Program-made: the position numbers and the translations under genes
NCBI RefSeq assembly: GCF_004340525.1
Contig: NZ_SLWX01000002.1
Span: forward strand, 248,001 to 312,000
DNA: 64,000 bases
Direction: 5' to 3'
DNA from: Chromatocurvus halotolerans
Lineage (GTDB): Bacteria; Pseudomonadota; Gammaproteobacteria; Pseudomonadales; Halieaceae
Part shown: positions 33,553 to 47,170 of the stretch, piece after piece
How the letters are laid out: every line of letters starts with the position of its first letter
Numbering within the stretch: position 1 is the first letter of the stretch
The notes under the pieces: model-generated
Told to the model about the DNA's origin: nothing
The model's database searches: none
Seen by the model: the letters and a program-made list of their open reading frames with translations, nothing else

Positions 33553-35528
33553 TACCCGAACTCGGTCATATGGCGCTGATTCTGGCAATGTGCCTGGCGG
33601 TAATGCTGGGCACCATCCCGCTGTGGGGCGCGCAGCGGGGCCATACGCCGTCGATGGCGCTGGCCCCCTCTCTTGCCATGGGCGTGCTGGTGTTCAGCGC
33701 CATCAGTTTTGCCTGCCTCGCCACCGCGTTTTTGCAGGATGACTTCTCGGTGAAGGTCGTCGCCTCCAACAGCAACAGCCTGCTGCCCCCGATCTACAAG
33801 TTTTCTGCGGTATGGGGCAACCACGAGGGCTCGCTGCTATTGTGGGTGCTGATTCTCAGTGGCTGGATGGCTGCGGTGGCGGTGTTCAGCGCCCAGTTGC
33901 CAACTGTCGTGCTGGCGAGGGTGCTCTCCGTGATGGGGCTTGTTGCGGTGGGCTTCCTGTCTTTCTCCCTGTTCACATCCAATCCTTTCGAGCGTCTGTT
34001 GCCCGGAATACCCGCCGATGGCAACGACCTTAATCCGCTGCTGCAGGACCCGGGGCTTATTATTCACCCGCCGCTGCTATACATGGGCTACGTCGGCTTC
34101 AGCGTCGCCTTTGCGTTTGCCATCGCCGCTCTCCTGGGCGGACGTCTGGATGCCGCGTGGGCGCGCTGGTCAAGGCCCTGGACCAACGTCGCATGGGCTT
34201 TTCTGTCGCTTGGTATCATGCTCGGCAGCTGGTGGGCATACTATGAGCTTGGCTGGGGCGGCTGGTGGTTCTGGGATCCGGTGGAGAATGCCTCGTTTCT
34301 GCCCTGGCTGGCCGGCACGGCCCTCATTCACTCGCTGGCGGTGACGGAAAAACGCGGTCTGTTCAAGAGCTGGACGGTATTGCTCGCCATCTTCGCGTTC
34401 TCGCTGAGCCTGCTGGGAACCTTTCTGGTGCGCTCGGGCGTTCTTACGTCGGTGCATGCCTTTGCGACCGATCCGGCCCGTGGCCTGTTCATCCTGATCT
34501 TCCTGGGACTGGTTGTCGGTGGCTCACTAACGCTGTATGCACTGCGTGCGCCCTCGGTGGGCAGCCGCATCAGCTTTGCCTGGCTGTCGCGGGAGACGCT
34601 GCTGCTGGTGAATAACGTGGTGTTCGTGGTTGCCACCGTGTCGGTACTGTTTGGCACGCTGTTTCCCCTGATCATGGATGCCCTGGGCCAGGGCAAGTAT
34701 TCCGTGGGGCCACCCTACTTCAATGCGATTTTCGTGCCGCTGATGGCGGTCCTGATCCCGTTCATGGGGATTGGTCCGCTGTCGCGCTGGAAAAAAGATA
34801 GCGCGGCGCGCTGGCGGGCGGAGCTGCTAGTCCCGGCGCTTGCGGCGCTTGCACTGGGCATCGTGCTGCCGCTGTTCGCCGGCGGCGACTACAACGTCTG
34901 GGTGGCGCTGGCGATCGTGCTAGCGGCCTGGATTGTGCTGGGTATGCTGCGTGACCTTTATAACCGCGTGCGCACGGCTGCCAGCGTCGGCCGTGGTTTC
35001 CGGCGCCTGACACCCAGCTACTGCGGGATGTTTCTCGCTCATCTTGGCTTTGCGATGACGGTGGTTGGTGTGGTTGCCACTACCCAGTACACCGAGGAGC
35101 GCGATATCAGGATGCAGCCGGGAGATGTACAGGTACTGGCGGGCTATACCTTCCGTTTCGAGGATATGGCTCGGGTGCGTGGCCCCAACTACGTGGCCGA
35201 TGAGGCGCGTTTCACGGTGCTTGAGGGCGAGAAGGTGATCGCCAGCATGGCACCCCAGAAGCGTCGCTACCTTGCGAGCGGATCGGTCATGACCGAAGCC
35301 GCGATTGATGACGGATTGTTCCGCGACCTGTTTATCGCGATGGGCGAGCCTGTTGGCGACGGTGGTGGCTGGGCGATTCGTCTCCACTACAAGCCCATGA
35401 TCCGCTGGATCTGGCTGGGTGCCATTTTCATGGGGGTAGGTGGATTTGCCACGGTGGCGGACCGACGCTATCGCCGCCAGCGTGTAACGGCGACCAGTAA
35501 CGTGCCGGGAGCGGGATATGCCGCGTAG
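33549..35528 (+). CDS. ccmF: Haem lyase subunit CcmF
   Basis: This 659-residue protein has about 15 membrane helices. The WWD segment (WGGWWFWDPVENASFLPWL) and conserved histidines form the haem-handling site that joins haem to apocytochrome CxxCH. The start is GTG in an overlap with ccmE, and the end overlaps ccmG by 11 nt. The length is normal. Confidence 0.96.
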   Translation: MIPELGHMALILAMCLAVMLGTIPLWGAQRGHTPSMALAPSLAMGVLVFSAISFACLATAFLQDDFSVKVVASNSNSLLPPIYKFSAVWGNHEGSLLLWVLILSGWMAAVAVFSAQLPTVVLARVLSVMGLVAVGFLSFSLFTSNPFERLLPGIPADGNDLNPLLQDPGLIIHPPLLYMGYVGFSVAFAFAIAALLGGRLDAAWARWSRPWTNVAWAFLSLGIMLGSWWAYYELGWGGWWFWDPVENASFLPWLAGTALIHSLAVTEKRGLFKSWTVLLAIFAFSLSLLGTFLVRSGVLTSVHAFATDPARGLFILIFLGLVVGGSLTLYALRAPSVGSRISFAWLSRETLLLVNNVVFVVATVSVLFGTLFPLIMDALGQGKYSVGPPYFNAIFVPLMAVLIPFMGIGPLSRWKKDSAARWRAELLVPALAALALGIVLPLFAGGDYNVWVALAIVLAAWIVLGMLRDLYNRVRTAASVGRGFRRLTPSYCGMFLAHLGFAMTVVGVVATTQYTEERDIRMQPGDVQVLAGYTFRFEDMARVRGPNYVADEARFTVLEGEKVIASMAPQKRRYLASGSVMTEAAIDDGLFRDLFIAMGEPVGDGGGWAIRLHYKPMIRWIWLGAIFMGVGGFATVADRRYRRQRVTATSNVPGAGYAA

Positions 35529-36057
35529 GCTGAAACTTTTCATCCCGCTGGGGTTGTTTTTCATTCTGTCACTGCTGCTGTTTCGCGGCCTGTCCCTGGA
35601 CCCCCAGGAGCTGCCATCGGCACTGATCAACCGCCCGCTGCCGACGTTTTCCCTGCCTGCGCTGGGCGAGGAGCGCACCTTGCGCCCGGCCGACGTTACC
35701 GGTGAGCCGGCCCTGTTCAATGTCTGGGCAACCTGGTGTGTTGCCTGTCGGGTCGAGCACCCGTATCTGCAGCAGCTGGCAGAGGAGGGCGTGGCCATCT
35801 ACGGCATCAACTACAAGGACGATTCCGCGGCCGCGCAGCAGTGGTTGCGGGATCTGGGTGATCCCTACCGCGTCAATATCGTCGATCGTGAGGGCACCCT
35901 TGGACTGGATCTGGGTGTCTATGGTGCACCGGAGACTTACTTTGTCGATGCCGAGGGTGTGGTTCGCTACCGCCATGTCGGTGTCATTGATGAGCGGTTG
36001 TGGAAAGGCCGGCTGGAGCCCATTTACCGTGAAATGCGCGGGGAGACAGCGCCATGA
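35518..36057 (+). CDS. ccmG: Thiol:disulfide interchange protein CcmG/DsbE
   Basis: This 179-residue membrane-anchored thioredoxin-like protein has an N-terminal helix (about 6-26) and the active site WCVAC, with the usual downstream acidic and cis-Pro region (GAPETYFVD). It keeps apocytochrome c cysteines reduced for haem attachment. It overlaps ccmF at its start and ccmH at its end. Confidence 0.94.
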   Translation: MPRRLKLFIPLGLFFILSLLLFRGLSLDPQELPSALINRPLPTFSLPALGEERTLRPADVTGEPALFNVWATWCVACRVEHPYLQQLAEEGVAIYGINYKDDSAAAQQWLRDLGDPYRVNIVDREGTLGLDLGVYGAPETYFVDAEGVVRYRHVGVIDERLWKGRLEPIYREMRGETAP

Positions 36058-36524
36058 TGCTGCGTCGTTGTTATCTGGGTGTATTGCTGCTTCTCGCCTG
36101 GCCGGCGCTCGCCGTGATCGAGACCTATGAGTTCAGTGATCCTGAACTGGAGGCGCGTTATCACGAGCTCAGTCAGGAACTGCGCTGTCCCAAGTGCCAG
36201 AACCAGAACATTGCGGATTCCAACGCCCCGATTTCCGAAGATCTCCGCAAGCTGCTCTACCGTCAACTCGAAGCGGGCGCCAGCGACCGGGAGATTCTTG
36301 ACGATATGGTCGGCCGTTACGGGGAATTTGTCCGCTATCGGCCATCCTTCGATGCGAAGACTGCAGTCCTGTGGCTGGGACCTCTGGCGTTCCTGGTGCT
36401 GGGTGGACTGTTCGCGTTTCTAGCGTTGCGCGGTCGCAACCAGGGTCGGGATGACCATATGACGGAAAGCGAGCGTGCGCGCCTGGAGAGCATGCTGGCA
36501 TCGCGAACGGATCAGCAGCAATGA
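36054..36524 (+). CDS. ccmH: Cytochrome c maturation protein CcmH
   Basis: This 156-residue protein has a signal peptide, the redox motif LRCPKCQNQ (about residue 42) and one membrane helix (about 102-124). It hands reducing power from CcmG to the apocytochrome and belongs to the CcmFHI lyase. Two ATG codons in tandem (36054, 36057) could start it. It is coupled to ccmI by an ATGA overlap. Confidence 0.94.
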   Translation: MMLRRCYLGVLLLLAWPALAVIETYEFSDPELEARYHELSQELRCPKCQNQNIADSNAPISEDLRKLLYRQLEAGASDREILDDMVGRYGEFVRYRPSFDAKTAVLWLGPLAFLVLGGLFAFLALRGRNQGRDDHMTESERARLESMLASRTDQQQ

Positions 36525-37759
36525 CCCTGTTTCTTGTCGGATGCGCCATTCTCCTGGCGCTGGCAGCGCTTTTTGTTCTTCGTCCGGGTCGTCGCGGTCG
36601 CGTGCGTGAGGTTTCCGAGGCGAACATGGACTGGTACGCACTTCGCCTGCGCGAACTCGAGACCGACGGCGACGATACCCTGGTGGAGGATGCGCGATTG
36701 CGCATGCTTGAGGATATGCCATCGGAGGAACAGCAGCCTCCGTCGCGGGCTGACCATGGCACTGCGCCGGTACGTCGCCTGCCTCTTCTTTTACTGTGGG
36801 TCCCCGTTGTCGTCACCGCGACGGTACTTTACTGGCAGCTGGGCTCTGCGGGCGATGTTGCTATCAGCCAGCGCCTCACAGCGCTTGACGAGAACACCGC
36901 CGATGTCGATATCGACGCACTGATGGCGTCCATCGAATCCCGACTGGAAGCGCGTCCCGATAATCAGGGTTACCTGGCGCTGCTTGGACGCTACCACATG
37001 ACCCGTGAGAATTACCCGGCGGCGGAGCAGGCGTACCGCACACTGGCGGAAAAGGCGCCCTCGGATGCGCGCGCTGCGGCGATGGCGGCGCAGGCAAGCT
37101 ACCTGACTGCGGGACGCAGGCTCACTCCGGACGCTCAGCTCCTGGCCGAGCGCGCCTTGTCCATTGATCCCATGCAGCGCACGGCACTCGGTCTGCTCGG
37201 TATGGCGGCATTCGAGCAATCGCAGTTTCGTGCCGCCATCAACTACTGGCAGCGGCTGCGTGAGCTGGAGGATCCCGGATCGCCCGGAGCCGAGATGCTG
37301 GACGACGTTATCGCCACGGCGCGAAGCCGCCTCGGCGAGGATGGCGGTCAGCCAGCCGCTCCTTCGGCAGGGCCAGATGGCGTCCCAGGCGCGAACACAG
37401 CGGAGCAGGACAGTGGTGTGGCGTTGCTGGTGCGCATCGAGCGACCCGGCGGTGGTGAAATCGCGGATTCAGACACGGTGTTCGTCCTCGCCCGGGGGGC
37501 GGAATCCCAGTCGCGCATGCCGATTGCCGTGCAGCGTTTACGCGGCGCTGATCTGCCTGCGACGGTGCGGCTTGATGACAGCAACTCCATGGCCGGCCAG
37601 ACCCTGGCCGACGCCGGCAGTCTGCGTGTGTTCGTTCAGGTATCGCCCAACGGCGCGCCGGGTGCGGAAAACGCCAGCTTTACCGGCGTGTCAGAGCCGG
37701 TGACGGCTGGCGACGACGGCGCCGTCATTGCTATCGAGCTGTCACCGACCGGGCGCTGA
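36521..37759 (+). CDS. ccmI: Apocytochrome chaperone CcmI
   Basis: This 412-residue protein has two membrane helices (about 3-20 and 86-106) with a cytoplasmic loop carrying the NMDWYALRLREL segment typical of CcmI. A periplasmic TPR domain follows (about 120-270), and then a beta-rich C-terminal domain. It binds the C-terminal helix of apocytochromes c and presents them to CcmFH. It is the last ccm gene; hairpins follow at 37773-37842. Confidence 0.92.
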   Translation: MTLFLVGCAILLALAALFVLRPGRRGRVREVSEANMDWYALRLRELETDGDDTLVEDARLRMLEDMPSEEQQPPSRADHGTAPVRRLPLLLLWVPVVVTATVLYWQLGSAGDVAISQRLTALDENTADVDIDALMASIESRLEARPDNQGYLALLGRYHMTRENYPAAEQAYRTLAEKAPSDARAAAMAAQASYLTAGRRLTPDAQLLAERALSIDPMQRTALGLLGMAAFEQSQFRAAINYWQRLRELEDPGSPGAEMLDDVIATARSRLGEDGGQPAAPSAGPDGVPGANTAEQDSGVALLVRIERPGGGEIADSDTVFVLARGAESQSRMPIAVQRLRGADLPATVRLDDSNSMAGQTLADAGSLRVFVQVSPNGAPGAENASFTGVSEPVTAGDDGAVIAIELSPTGR

Positions 37760-37772
37760 TCAACGCTCGACA

Positions 37773-37797
37773 CCGGGTCGACTGGCCCGGCTTTCTT
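37773..37797 (+). terminator. Probable terminator of the ccm operon
   Basis: CCGGG (37773-37777) pairs with CCCGG (37786-37790), followed by a pyrimidine-rich CTTTCTT. The stem is short but the position, 14 nt after the ccmI stop, fits. Confidence 0.45.
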
Positions 37798-37804
37798 CCG
37801 CGCT

Positions 37805-37842
37805 GGCGTAGTGCTCCCCGGTGAAACGGGATACACTACGCC
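37805..37842. other. Two-tier hairpin between ccmI and smc
   Basis: A perfect 9-bp outer stem (GGCGTAGTG, 37805-37813, with 37834-37842) encloses an inner stem CCCG/CGGG (37817-37820 with 37827-37830) and a GTGAAA loop. No T-run follows. It could be a backup terminator or an operator or leader structure for smc, 77 nt before its start. Confidence 0.4.
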
Positions 37843-37918
37843 CTGCGCGCGTCACCTCTCGCATTCGACGCATAAATGCAATGAAAAACAATGAGTTGGG
37901 AAGTATAGCTAACGTCCT

Positions 37919-40900
37919 ATGCGATTGAAGTCCATCAAGCTCGCCGGCTTTAAATCCTTTGTCGATCCGACGACTGTCAGCCTGCCCAGCAATATGTGTG
38001 CAGTTGTCGGCCCCAACGGTTGCGGCAAATCCAACGTGATCGACGCCGTGCGCTGGGTGATGGGCGAGAGTTCCGCCAAGAATCTCCGCGGCGAGTCCAT
38101 GACCGACGTCATTTTCAACGGCTCGGTGAATCGACAGCCGGTGGGGCAGGCATCCATCGAGCTGGTGTTTGACAACAGCGACGGTGGCGTTGGCGGCGAA
38201 TACGCCAGCTACGCCGAGATTTCCACGCGACGCCTGGTCACCCGTGAAGGGCAGTCCGAGTATTTCCTCAACGGGACACGCTGCCGTCGCCGTGATATCA
38301 CCGATATTTTCCTTGGCACGGGCCTGGGTCCACGCAGCTATGCCATTATCGAGCAGGGCATGATTTCGCGCCTGATCGAGTCCAAGCCCGAGGAGCTGCG
38401 GGTCTTCATCGAGGAGGCCGCGGGCATTTCCAAGTACAAGGAGCGCCGTCGCGAGACCGAATCACGCATGCGCCGGACGCTGGAGAACCTCGAGCGCCTT
38501 ACGGATCTGCGTGATGAACTGGAACGCCAGCTACAGCATCTGCAGCGGCAGGCGCAGGCGGCCGAAAAATACCGCGAGTATCGGGCAGAGGAGCGGCGTC
38601 TCAAGGCCGAGCTTCAGGCACTGGAATGGCGCAAGCTGACAGAACAGCTGCAGGACAGCGCGCATCGCGTGGGTGAGCTTGAAGTCCAGCTGGAGGCGGT
38701 GCTCGCGGAGCATCAGCAGCTGGCTACCGCCATCGAGCAGCATCGTCAGACCCAGGTGGAGCGCAGCGATGTCCTCAATGAGGTGCAGGGCCGCTATTAT
38801 GCGCTGGGCGCGGAGGTTTCCCGCATCGAGCAGAGCATTCAGCACCAGCAGGAGCGAAGCCGCCAGCTGCGCGAGGATCGAGCGCAGACGGCGATCAATC
38901 TCGAGCAGGCGCTTTCGCACCTCGCCGAGGACCGCACTCGCCTGGAAGCCTGGGAAGAGGAGCTGGCGGCGCTGGTGCCGGAGTCGGAACTGCTCGCGGC
39001 AAAGGACGAGGAATCAGCCGAGGCTCTGGCCGTCGCCGAAGAGGGCATGCAGACCTGGCAGCAGCGCTGGGACGAGTTCAACCAGCGTGCCGCGGAGCCG
39101 CGTCAGCGCGCGGAAGTCCAGCAGTCCCGGATCCAGCATCTGGAGCACGCGCTCAAGCGCCTGCAGAGCCGCGTTGAGCAGCTTGCTGCAGAACAGCAGA
39201 ATCTGGCCCCGCAGGAAGGCGACGACGATCCGGGCCTGATGCGTGAAGAGCTGGCAGAGGCCGAACTGATTATCGGTGAATACGAGGAGCAGGCCGAAAC
39301 CCTTGCCGAGAGTGTCGCGCAGACCCGTGAGCAGAGCACGGCGCAGGCAAGCCAGCTCGACGAGGCACGATCCGAACTGCAGCAGCTGCGCGGCCGCTGC
39401 GCCTCGCTGGAGGCGCTGCAGCAGGCGGCGGTCGAGGACAGCAGTGACGGGTTTTCCGCCTGGCTGTCCCGAAACGGTCTGCAGGATGCTCCCCGTCTGC
39501 TGTCACGCATGACCGTCGAGGACGCGTGGCAGCCCGCCGTGGAGACCGTGCTGGGCAATTACCTGCAGGCTGTCTGCGTGGACAGTATCCAGTCACTGGC
39601 GGGTGCGACGGCGGGCTTCGAGCAGGGCTCCCTTGCGCTGGTGGAAAGTGGTGATGACAGGGCTGGCCCTGCAGGCAGCCTGGCATCCCGGGTCAGCAGC
39701 AGTGGCTGGCTCGGGAGCCTGTTGCTGCATGTCCGCACCGCGGCGGATGCTGATGCCGCGCACGCGATGCGCGGATCACTTGCAGCGCATGAATCCGTCA
39801 TCACGCCGGATGGCCTGTGGATGGGTGCCAACTGGTTGTCCCTGTCCCGGGGCGACGATCCGGCGAGTGGCGTGCTGCGACGACAGCAGGAGCTCGAGAC
39901 CCTTACCGCTTCCATTGACGCGCTGGAAGCACGCGCGCGATCGCTGACCGAGGGCCTCGCATCGCAGGAGGAGGCGCTGCGCCTGGTGGAGACGCAGCGT
40001 CAGGATGTGCAGCGCGAACTTCAGGCGGCGACGCGTCGCAGTGCCGATATCGCCGCGCGACTGAAGGCTCAGGAGGCGCGCCAGGAACAGATACAGGCCC
40101 GGCGCGACGGTATCGCTCGCGATATCAATGATGCACGTGCGCAGTTTGCCGCCGAGCAGGCTTCCCTGGCCGAGGCCCGGCAGATTCTGGCCGAGGCGAT
40201 CGAGCAGCTTGAGGCGGATTCCGGCGAGCGCGAGACACTGCTGTCGGCGCGCGATACCACCAGAACGCAGCTCGACCATGCCCGGCAGCAGGCGCGCCAC
40301 GACCGCGATGCCGCGAATCAGGCTGCCATGCGTCGGCGTGGACTGCAGACCCAGATCGAAACCATCCGCAGCTCTATCGACCGTACCGAGGCCCAGGTTG
40401 CACAACTGAGTGAGAGGCAGGCGCAGCTCGATGCCGGGCTGGGTGAGTCTGAGTCACCGGTCCAGGCGCTGCGTGAGGAGCTGGAGCGGCAGCTCGAGCT
40501 CCGGCTGGCCTCTGAGGCGGATCTCGGCACGGCGCGGCAGCAGGTGACAGAAGTCGAGCACCAGCTGCGCGAGTCCGAGCAGCAGCGGGCGGCTATCGAG
40601 CAGCGTGCCGCCAGTGCCCGGGCGACCCTCGAGCAGGAGCGCCTGCAGCGTCAGACACTGCAGGTGCAGCAGCAGGTTGTGGAGCGCCAGCTTGGCGAGC
40701 TGGAGCGCACGCCGCAGGAGGTTCTCGAGAGCACGCCGACAGATGCCAGCAGCGACCTGTGGCAACAGCAGCTGGAGAAAGTGGCTGCGAGAATCGTGCG
40801 GCTGGGATCGATCAACCTTGCGGCGATCGATGAATACAGCCAGCAATCGGAGCGCAAGCAGTACCTTGATGCACAGAATGAAGACCTGGTCAGCGCGCTG

Positions 40901-41416
40901 GATACGCTGGAATCGGCAATACGCAAGATTGACCGGGAAACCCGCAGTCGCTTTCAGGACACCTTCGAGAAGGTGAACGCCGGTTTGCAGGATCTGTTTC
41001 CCCGGGTTTTCGGGGGCGGCAGCGCGTCCCTGGAAATGACCGGTGATGACCTGCTCGACACCGGTATTTCCATCATGGCGAGGCCGCCGGGCAAGAAGAA
41101 CAGCACCATCCATCTGCTCTCCGGCGGCGAAAAGGCCCTGACGGCGATCGCCCTGGTGTTCTCGATATTCCAGCTCAACCCGGCACCTTTCTGTATGCTC
41201 GATGAGGTTGACGCGCCACTGGATGATGCCAACACAGGGCGTTATGCTCGGATGGTGAAGGAGATGTCGGACAAGGTGCAGTTCATTTTCATCACGCACA
41301 ACAAGATCACCATGGAAATGGCGGACCAGCTACTGGGTGTCACCATGCACGAACCCGGCGTGTCGCGCCTTGTCTCCGTGGATGTTGAAGAAGCCGCTGA
41401 ACTGGCGGCGAGCTGA
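37919..41416 (+). CDS. smc: Chromosome segregation protein SMC
   Basis: This 1165-residue ATPase has an N-terminal Walker A GPNGCGKSN (31-39), long coiled coils (about 170-490 and 660-1000), a hinge (about 510-640) and a C-terminal signature LLSGGEKAL with Walker B FCMLDEVDAPLDD. It forms condensin-like rings that organise the chromosome. It is followed 17 nt later by zipA and then ligA, a conserved gammaproteobacterial order in lineages that use SMC in place of MukBEF. scpA and scpB are not in the window. Confidence 0.96.
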   Translation: MRLKSIKLAGFKSFVDPTTVSLPSNMCAVVGPNGCGKSNVIDAVRWVMGESSAKNLRGESMTDVIFNGSVNRQPVGQASIELVFDNSDGGVGGEYASYAEISTRRLVTREGQSEYFLNGTRCRRRDITDIFLGTGLGPRSYAIIEQGMISRLIESKPEELRVFIEEAAGISKYKERRRETESRMRRTLENLERLTDLRDELERQLQHLQRQAQAAEKYREYRAEERRLKAELQALEWRKLTEQLQDSAHRVGELEVQLEAVLAEHQQLATAIEQHRQTQVERSDVLNEVQGRYYALGAEVSRIEQSIQHQQERSRQLREDRAQTAINLEQALSHLAEDRTRLEAWEEELAALVPESELLAAKDEESAEALAVAEEGMQTWQQRWDEFNQRAAEPRQRAEVQQSRIQHLEHALKRLQSRVEQLAAEQQNLAPQEGDDDPGLMREELAEAELIIGEYEEQAETLAESVAQTREQSTAQASQLDEARSELQQLRGRCASLEALQQAAVEDSSDGFSAWLSRNGLQDAPRLLSRMTVEDAWQPAVETVLGNYLQAVCVDSIQSLAGATAGFEQGSLALVESGDDRAGPAGSLASRVSSSGWLGSLLLHVRTAADADAAHAMRGSLAAHESVITPDGLWMGANWLSLSRGDDPASGVLRRQQELETLTASIDALEARARSLTEGLASQEEALRLVETQRQDVQRELQAATRRSADIAARLKAQEARQEQIQARRDGIARDINDARAQFAAEQASLAEARQILAEAIEQLEADSGERETLLSARDTTRTQLDHARQQARHDRDAANQAAMRRRGLQTQIETIRSSIDRTEAQVAQLSERQAQLDAGLGESESPVQALREELERQLELRLASEADLGTARQQVTEVEHQLRESEQQRAAIEQRAASARATLEQERLQRQTLQVQQQVVERQLGELERTPQEVLESTPTDASSDLWQQQLEKVAARIVRLGSINLAAIDEYSQQSERKQYLDAQNEDLVSALDTLESAIRKIDRETRSRFQDTFEKVNAGLQDLFPRVFGGGSASLEMTGDDLLDTGISIMARPPGKKNSTIHLLSGGEKALTAIALVFSIFQLNPAPFCMLDEVDAPLDDANTGRYARMVKEMSDKVQFIFITHNKITMEMADQLLGVTMHEPGVSRLVSVDVEEAAELAAS

Positions 41417-41433
41417 CACGAACCGGACGCGGA

Positions 41434-45093
<3,660 letters not shown>

Positions 45094-45119
45094 CGGATAA
45101 TCCCTGCCGTTTCGCGGTA

Positions 45120-45147
45120 ATGTCATGCTATTGTCACAAACTGTCTG
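45120..45147 (+). promoter_or_regulatory. Pho box upstream of phoB
   Basis: Three 7-nt repeats close to CTGTCAT occur as ATGTCAT (45120-45126), TTGTCAC (45131-45137) and CTGTCTG (45141-45147), spaced 11 and 10 bp. The first two have the classic 4-nt spacer of PhoB binding sites. They end 38 nt before the phoB start, which fits PhoB autoactivation under phosphate starvation. Confidence 0.7.
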
Positions 45148-45185
45148 CAACATCTGCCACTTTGGGGCTGTCGGACGAATTGCGC

Positions 45186-45896
45186 ATGACTGAACGAACG
45201 GTTTTGGTGGTTGACGATGAGTTTGCTATTCGCGACATGCTGCGAATGGCGCTGGAAATTGTCGATTTCAAGTGCCTCGAAGCGGACAATATCCTCGATG
45301 CCCATGCGATTGTTGTGGACCAGCGCCCCGACATCATCCTGCTCGACTGGATGCTGCCCGGCGGCAGCGGTCTGGAGCTGCTGCGCCGGCTCAAGCGGGA
45401 AGAGGCAACCCGGGAACTGCCGGTCATCATGCTGACTGCAAAAACCGCGGAGGATAACGTGATTCAGGGCCTCGACGTGGGGGCCGACGATTACATCACC
45501 AAGCCGTTTGCGCCGCGCGAACTCATCGCGCGTATCCGGGCGCTGCTGCGGCGCTCGTCGAGTGCCGAGAATACGGATCGCATGCAGGTGTCACTGCTGG
45601 TTCTCGACGGCAAGAGCCGTCGTGTCTATCTCGACGAGGCACCGCTGGACATGGGCCCCACGGAATTCAATCTGCTGCAGTTTTTCATGTCGCACCCGGA
45701 GCGGGCCTACACAAGAAACCAGCTTCTGGACCAGGTCTGGGGTGCCAATGTGTATGTCGAAGAGCGCACGGTAGACGTGCATATCAGACGCCTGCGAAAG
45801 GCGCTGCAGACGAGCGATATGGACTACAGCGGGCTCATACAGACGGTTCGCGGCACCGGCTATCGCTTTTCGTCGAGGGGGGCTCCCACCGGGTGA
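45186..45896 (+). CDS. phoB: Phosphate regulon response regulator PhoB
   Basis: ATG 45186 gives 236 residues. The receiver domain has D54 in LLDWMLPGG as phosphoacceptor and the Lys in ITKPFAPRE. The winged-helix output domain (about 135-232) ends in VHIRRLRKAL and TVRGTGYRF. PhoB activates phosphate scavenging genes when PhoR phosphorylates it. A Pho box lies directly upstream. It overlaps phoR by 4 nt. Confidence 0.95.
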   Translation: MTERTVLVVDDEFAIRDMLRMALEIVDFKCLEADNILDAHAIVVDQRPDIILLDWMLPGGSGLELLRRLKREEATRELPVIMLTAKTAEDNVIQGLDVGADDYITKPFAPRELIARIRALLRRSSSAENTDRMQVSLLVLDGKSRRVYLDEAPLDMGPTEFNLLQFFMSHPERAYTRNQLLDQVWGANVYVEERTVDVHIRRLRKALQTSDMDYSGLIQTVRGTGYRFSSRGAPTG

Positions 45897-47170
45897 ATCT
45901 CGATCGTAGCTGGCGCAGTGAACTTCGCAAGCTGCTGCTGCTGTTGCTGGGCTCCGTGCTTGTCGGCTGGGTGCTGGGGTTCCCGCTGGCGTCTCTGGCC
46001 GTAGGCTTCGGCCTCGTCAGCCTGTTCTGGCTGCTGCAGATCTGGCGAATGCGCCGCTGGCTCGAACACCCGGATCAGCTGCCGCCGGAAAGCTCCGGGC
46101 TGTGGGGCGTGATCTATTCAACGATTTATCGCCTGCAGAGGGAGAACCGCGAGGCCAGGCTGCGACTGCAGTCGACAGTGGATTACCTGCAGGAGTCCTT
46201 TGCCTCGATGCGCGATGGCGTCGTGATTCTCACCCACCGCGGTGCCATTGAATGGAGCAACACCGCGGCGCACCGGCTGCTGCAGCTTGAATACCCGCGG
46301 GATCGTGGCCAGCTCATTCTCAACCTCGTCAGGCTCCCGGAATTTCACGATTACTTCCTCGCCCGGGACTTCCACGAGCCACTGCAGGTGCGGATGAAAG
46401 GCGGCAGAGTCAGGCACCTGCAGATGGAGATCACGCCCTTCGCCGACGGTGATTTCCTCCTGTTCGTCCGGGATATCACGCGATTGCAGGAGACCGAGCA
46501 GATGCGCCGGGATTTCGTCGGCAACGTGTCGCATGAGCTCCGGACACCGCTGACCGTGTTCAAGGGGTATCTGGACACAATGCTCGACAATCGCGATCGC
46601 ATCGACGAGCGTTTCCACCGGCCCCTGCTGCAGATGGATCTGCAGATACGGCGCATGGAAAGTCTGCTGCACGATCTGCTGTGGCTGTCCCGGATCGAGA
46701 GTGAGCGCAGCCAGAAAAAGACAGTCAAGGTCGATATGGTGTCCCTGCTGGAAGAACTGCAGGAGGAATTGTCGCAATCCCACCCGCAGCGCAGCGTTGC
46801 GCTGGAAATCGCGTGCCGGGATGCCGTCTACGGTGATTATCAGGAACTGCACAGCGCGGTCTCCAATCTGGTGTTGAACGCGATAAAGTACAGTCCGGAC
46901 GACACCGTCGTTACGGTGCGCTGGGCAAACGATGGCGATAGCGTGACACTTTCGGTGAGTGATCGTGGCGTCGGCATCCAGGAGGCCCACATTCCCAGGC
47001 TCACCGAGCGTTTCTACCGGGTGGATGAAAGCCGTTCGTCGCAGACAGGCGGAACCGGGCTCGGTCTTGCCATCGTCAAGCACGTCGCGGCGTCACATGG
47101 CGCTGCCCTGGATATCCAGAGCCAACCGGGCAAGGGCAGTACCTTCTCTCTGTCGTTTTCGGCGTTTTGA
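45893..47170 (+). CDS. phoR: Phosphate regulon sensor kinase PhoR
   Basis: This 425-residue histidine kinase has two N-terminal membrane helices (about 12-50), a PAS domain (about 90-195), a phosphoaccepting H214 in NVSHELRTPL and an ATPase domain with N-box NLVLNAIKYS, DRGVGI and GGTGLGLAI. It phosphorylates PhoB when phosphate is low. The start is GTG in a GTGA overlap with phoB. The layout is that of canonical PhoR, with little periplasmic sequence. Confidence 0.95.
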   Translation: MNLDRSWRSELRKLLLLLLGSVLVGWVLGFPLASLAVGFGLVSLFWLLQIWRMRRWLEHPDQLPPESSGLWGVIYSTIYRLQRENREARLRLQSTVDYLQESFASMRDGVVILTHRGAIEWSNTAAHRLLQLEYPRDRGQLILNLVRLPEFHDYFLARDFHEPLQVRMKGGRVRHLQMEITPFADGDFLLFVRDITRLQETEQMRRDFVGNVSHELRTPLTVFKGYLDTMLDNRDRIDERFHRPLLQMDLQIRRMESLLHDLLWLSRIESERSQKKTVKVDMVSLLEELQEELSQSHPQRSVALEIACRDAVYGDYQELHSAVSNLVLNAIKYSPDDTVVTVRWANDGDSVTLSVSDRGVGIQEAHIPRLTERFYRVDESRSSQTGGTGLGLAIVKHVAASHGAALDIQSQPGKGSTFSLSFSAF

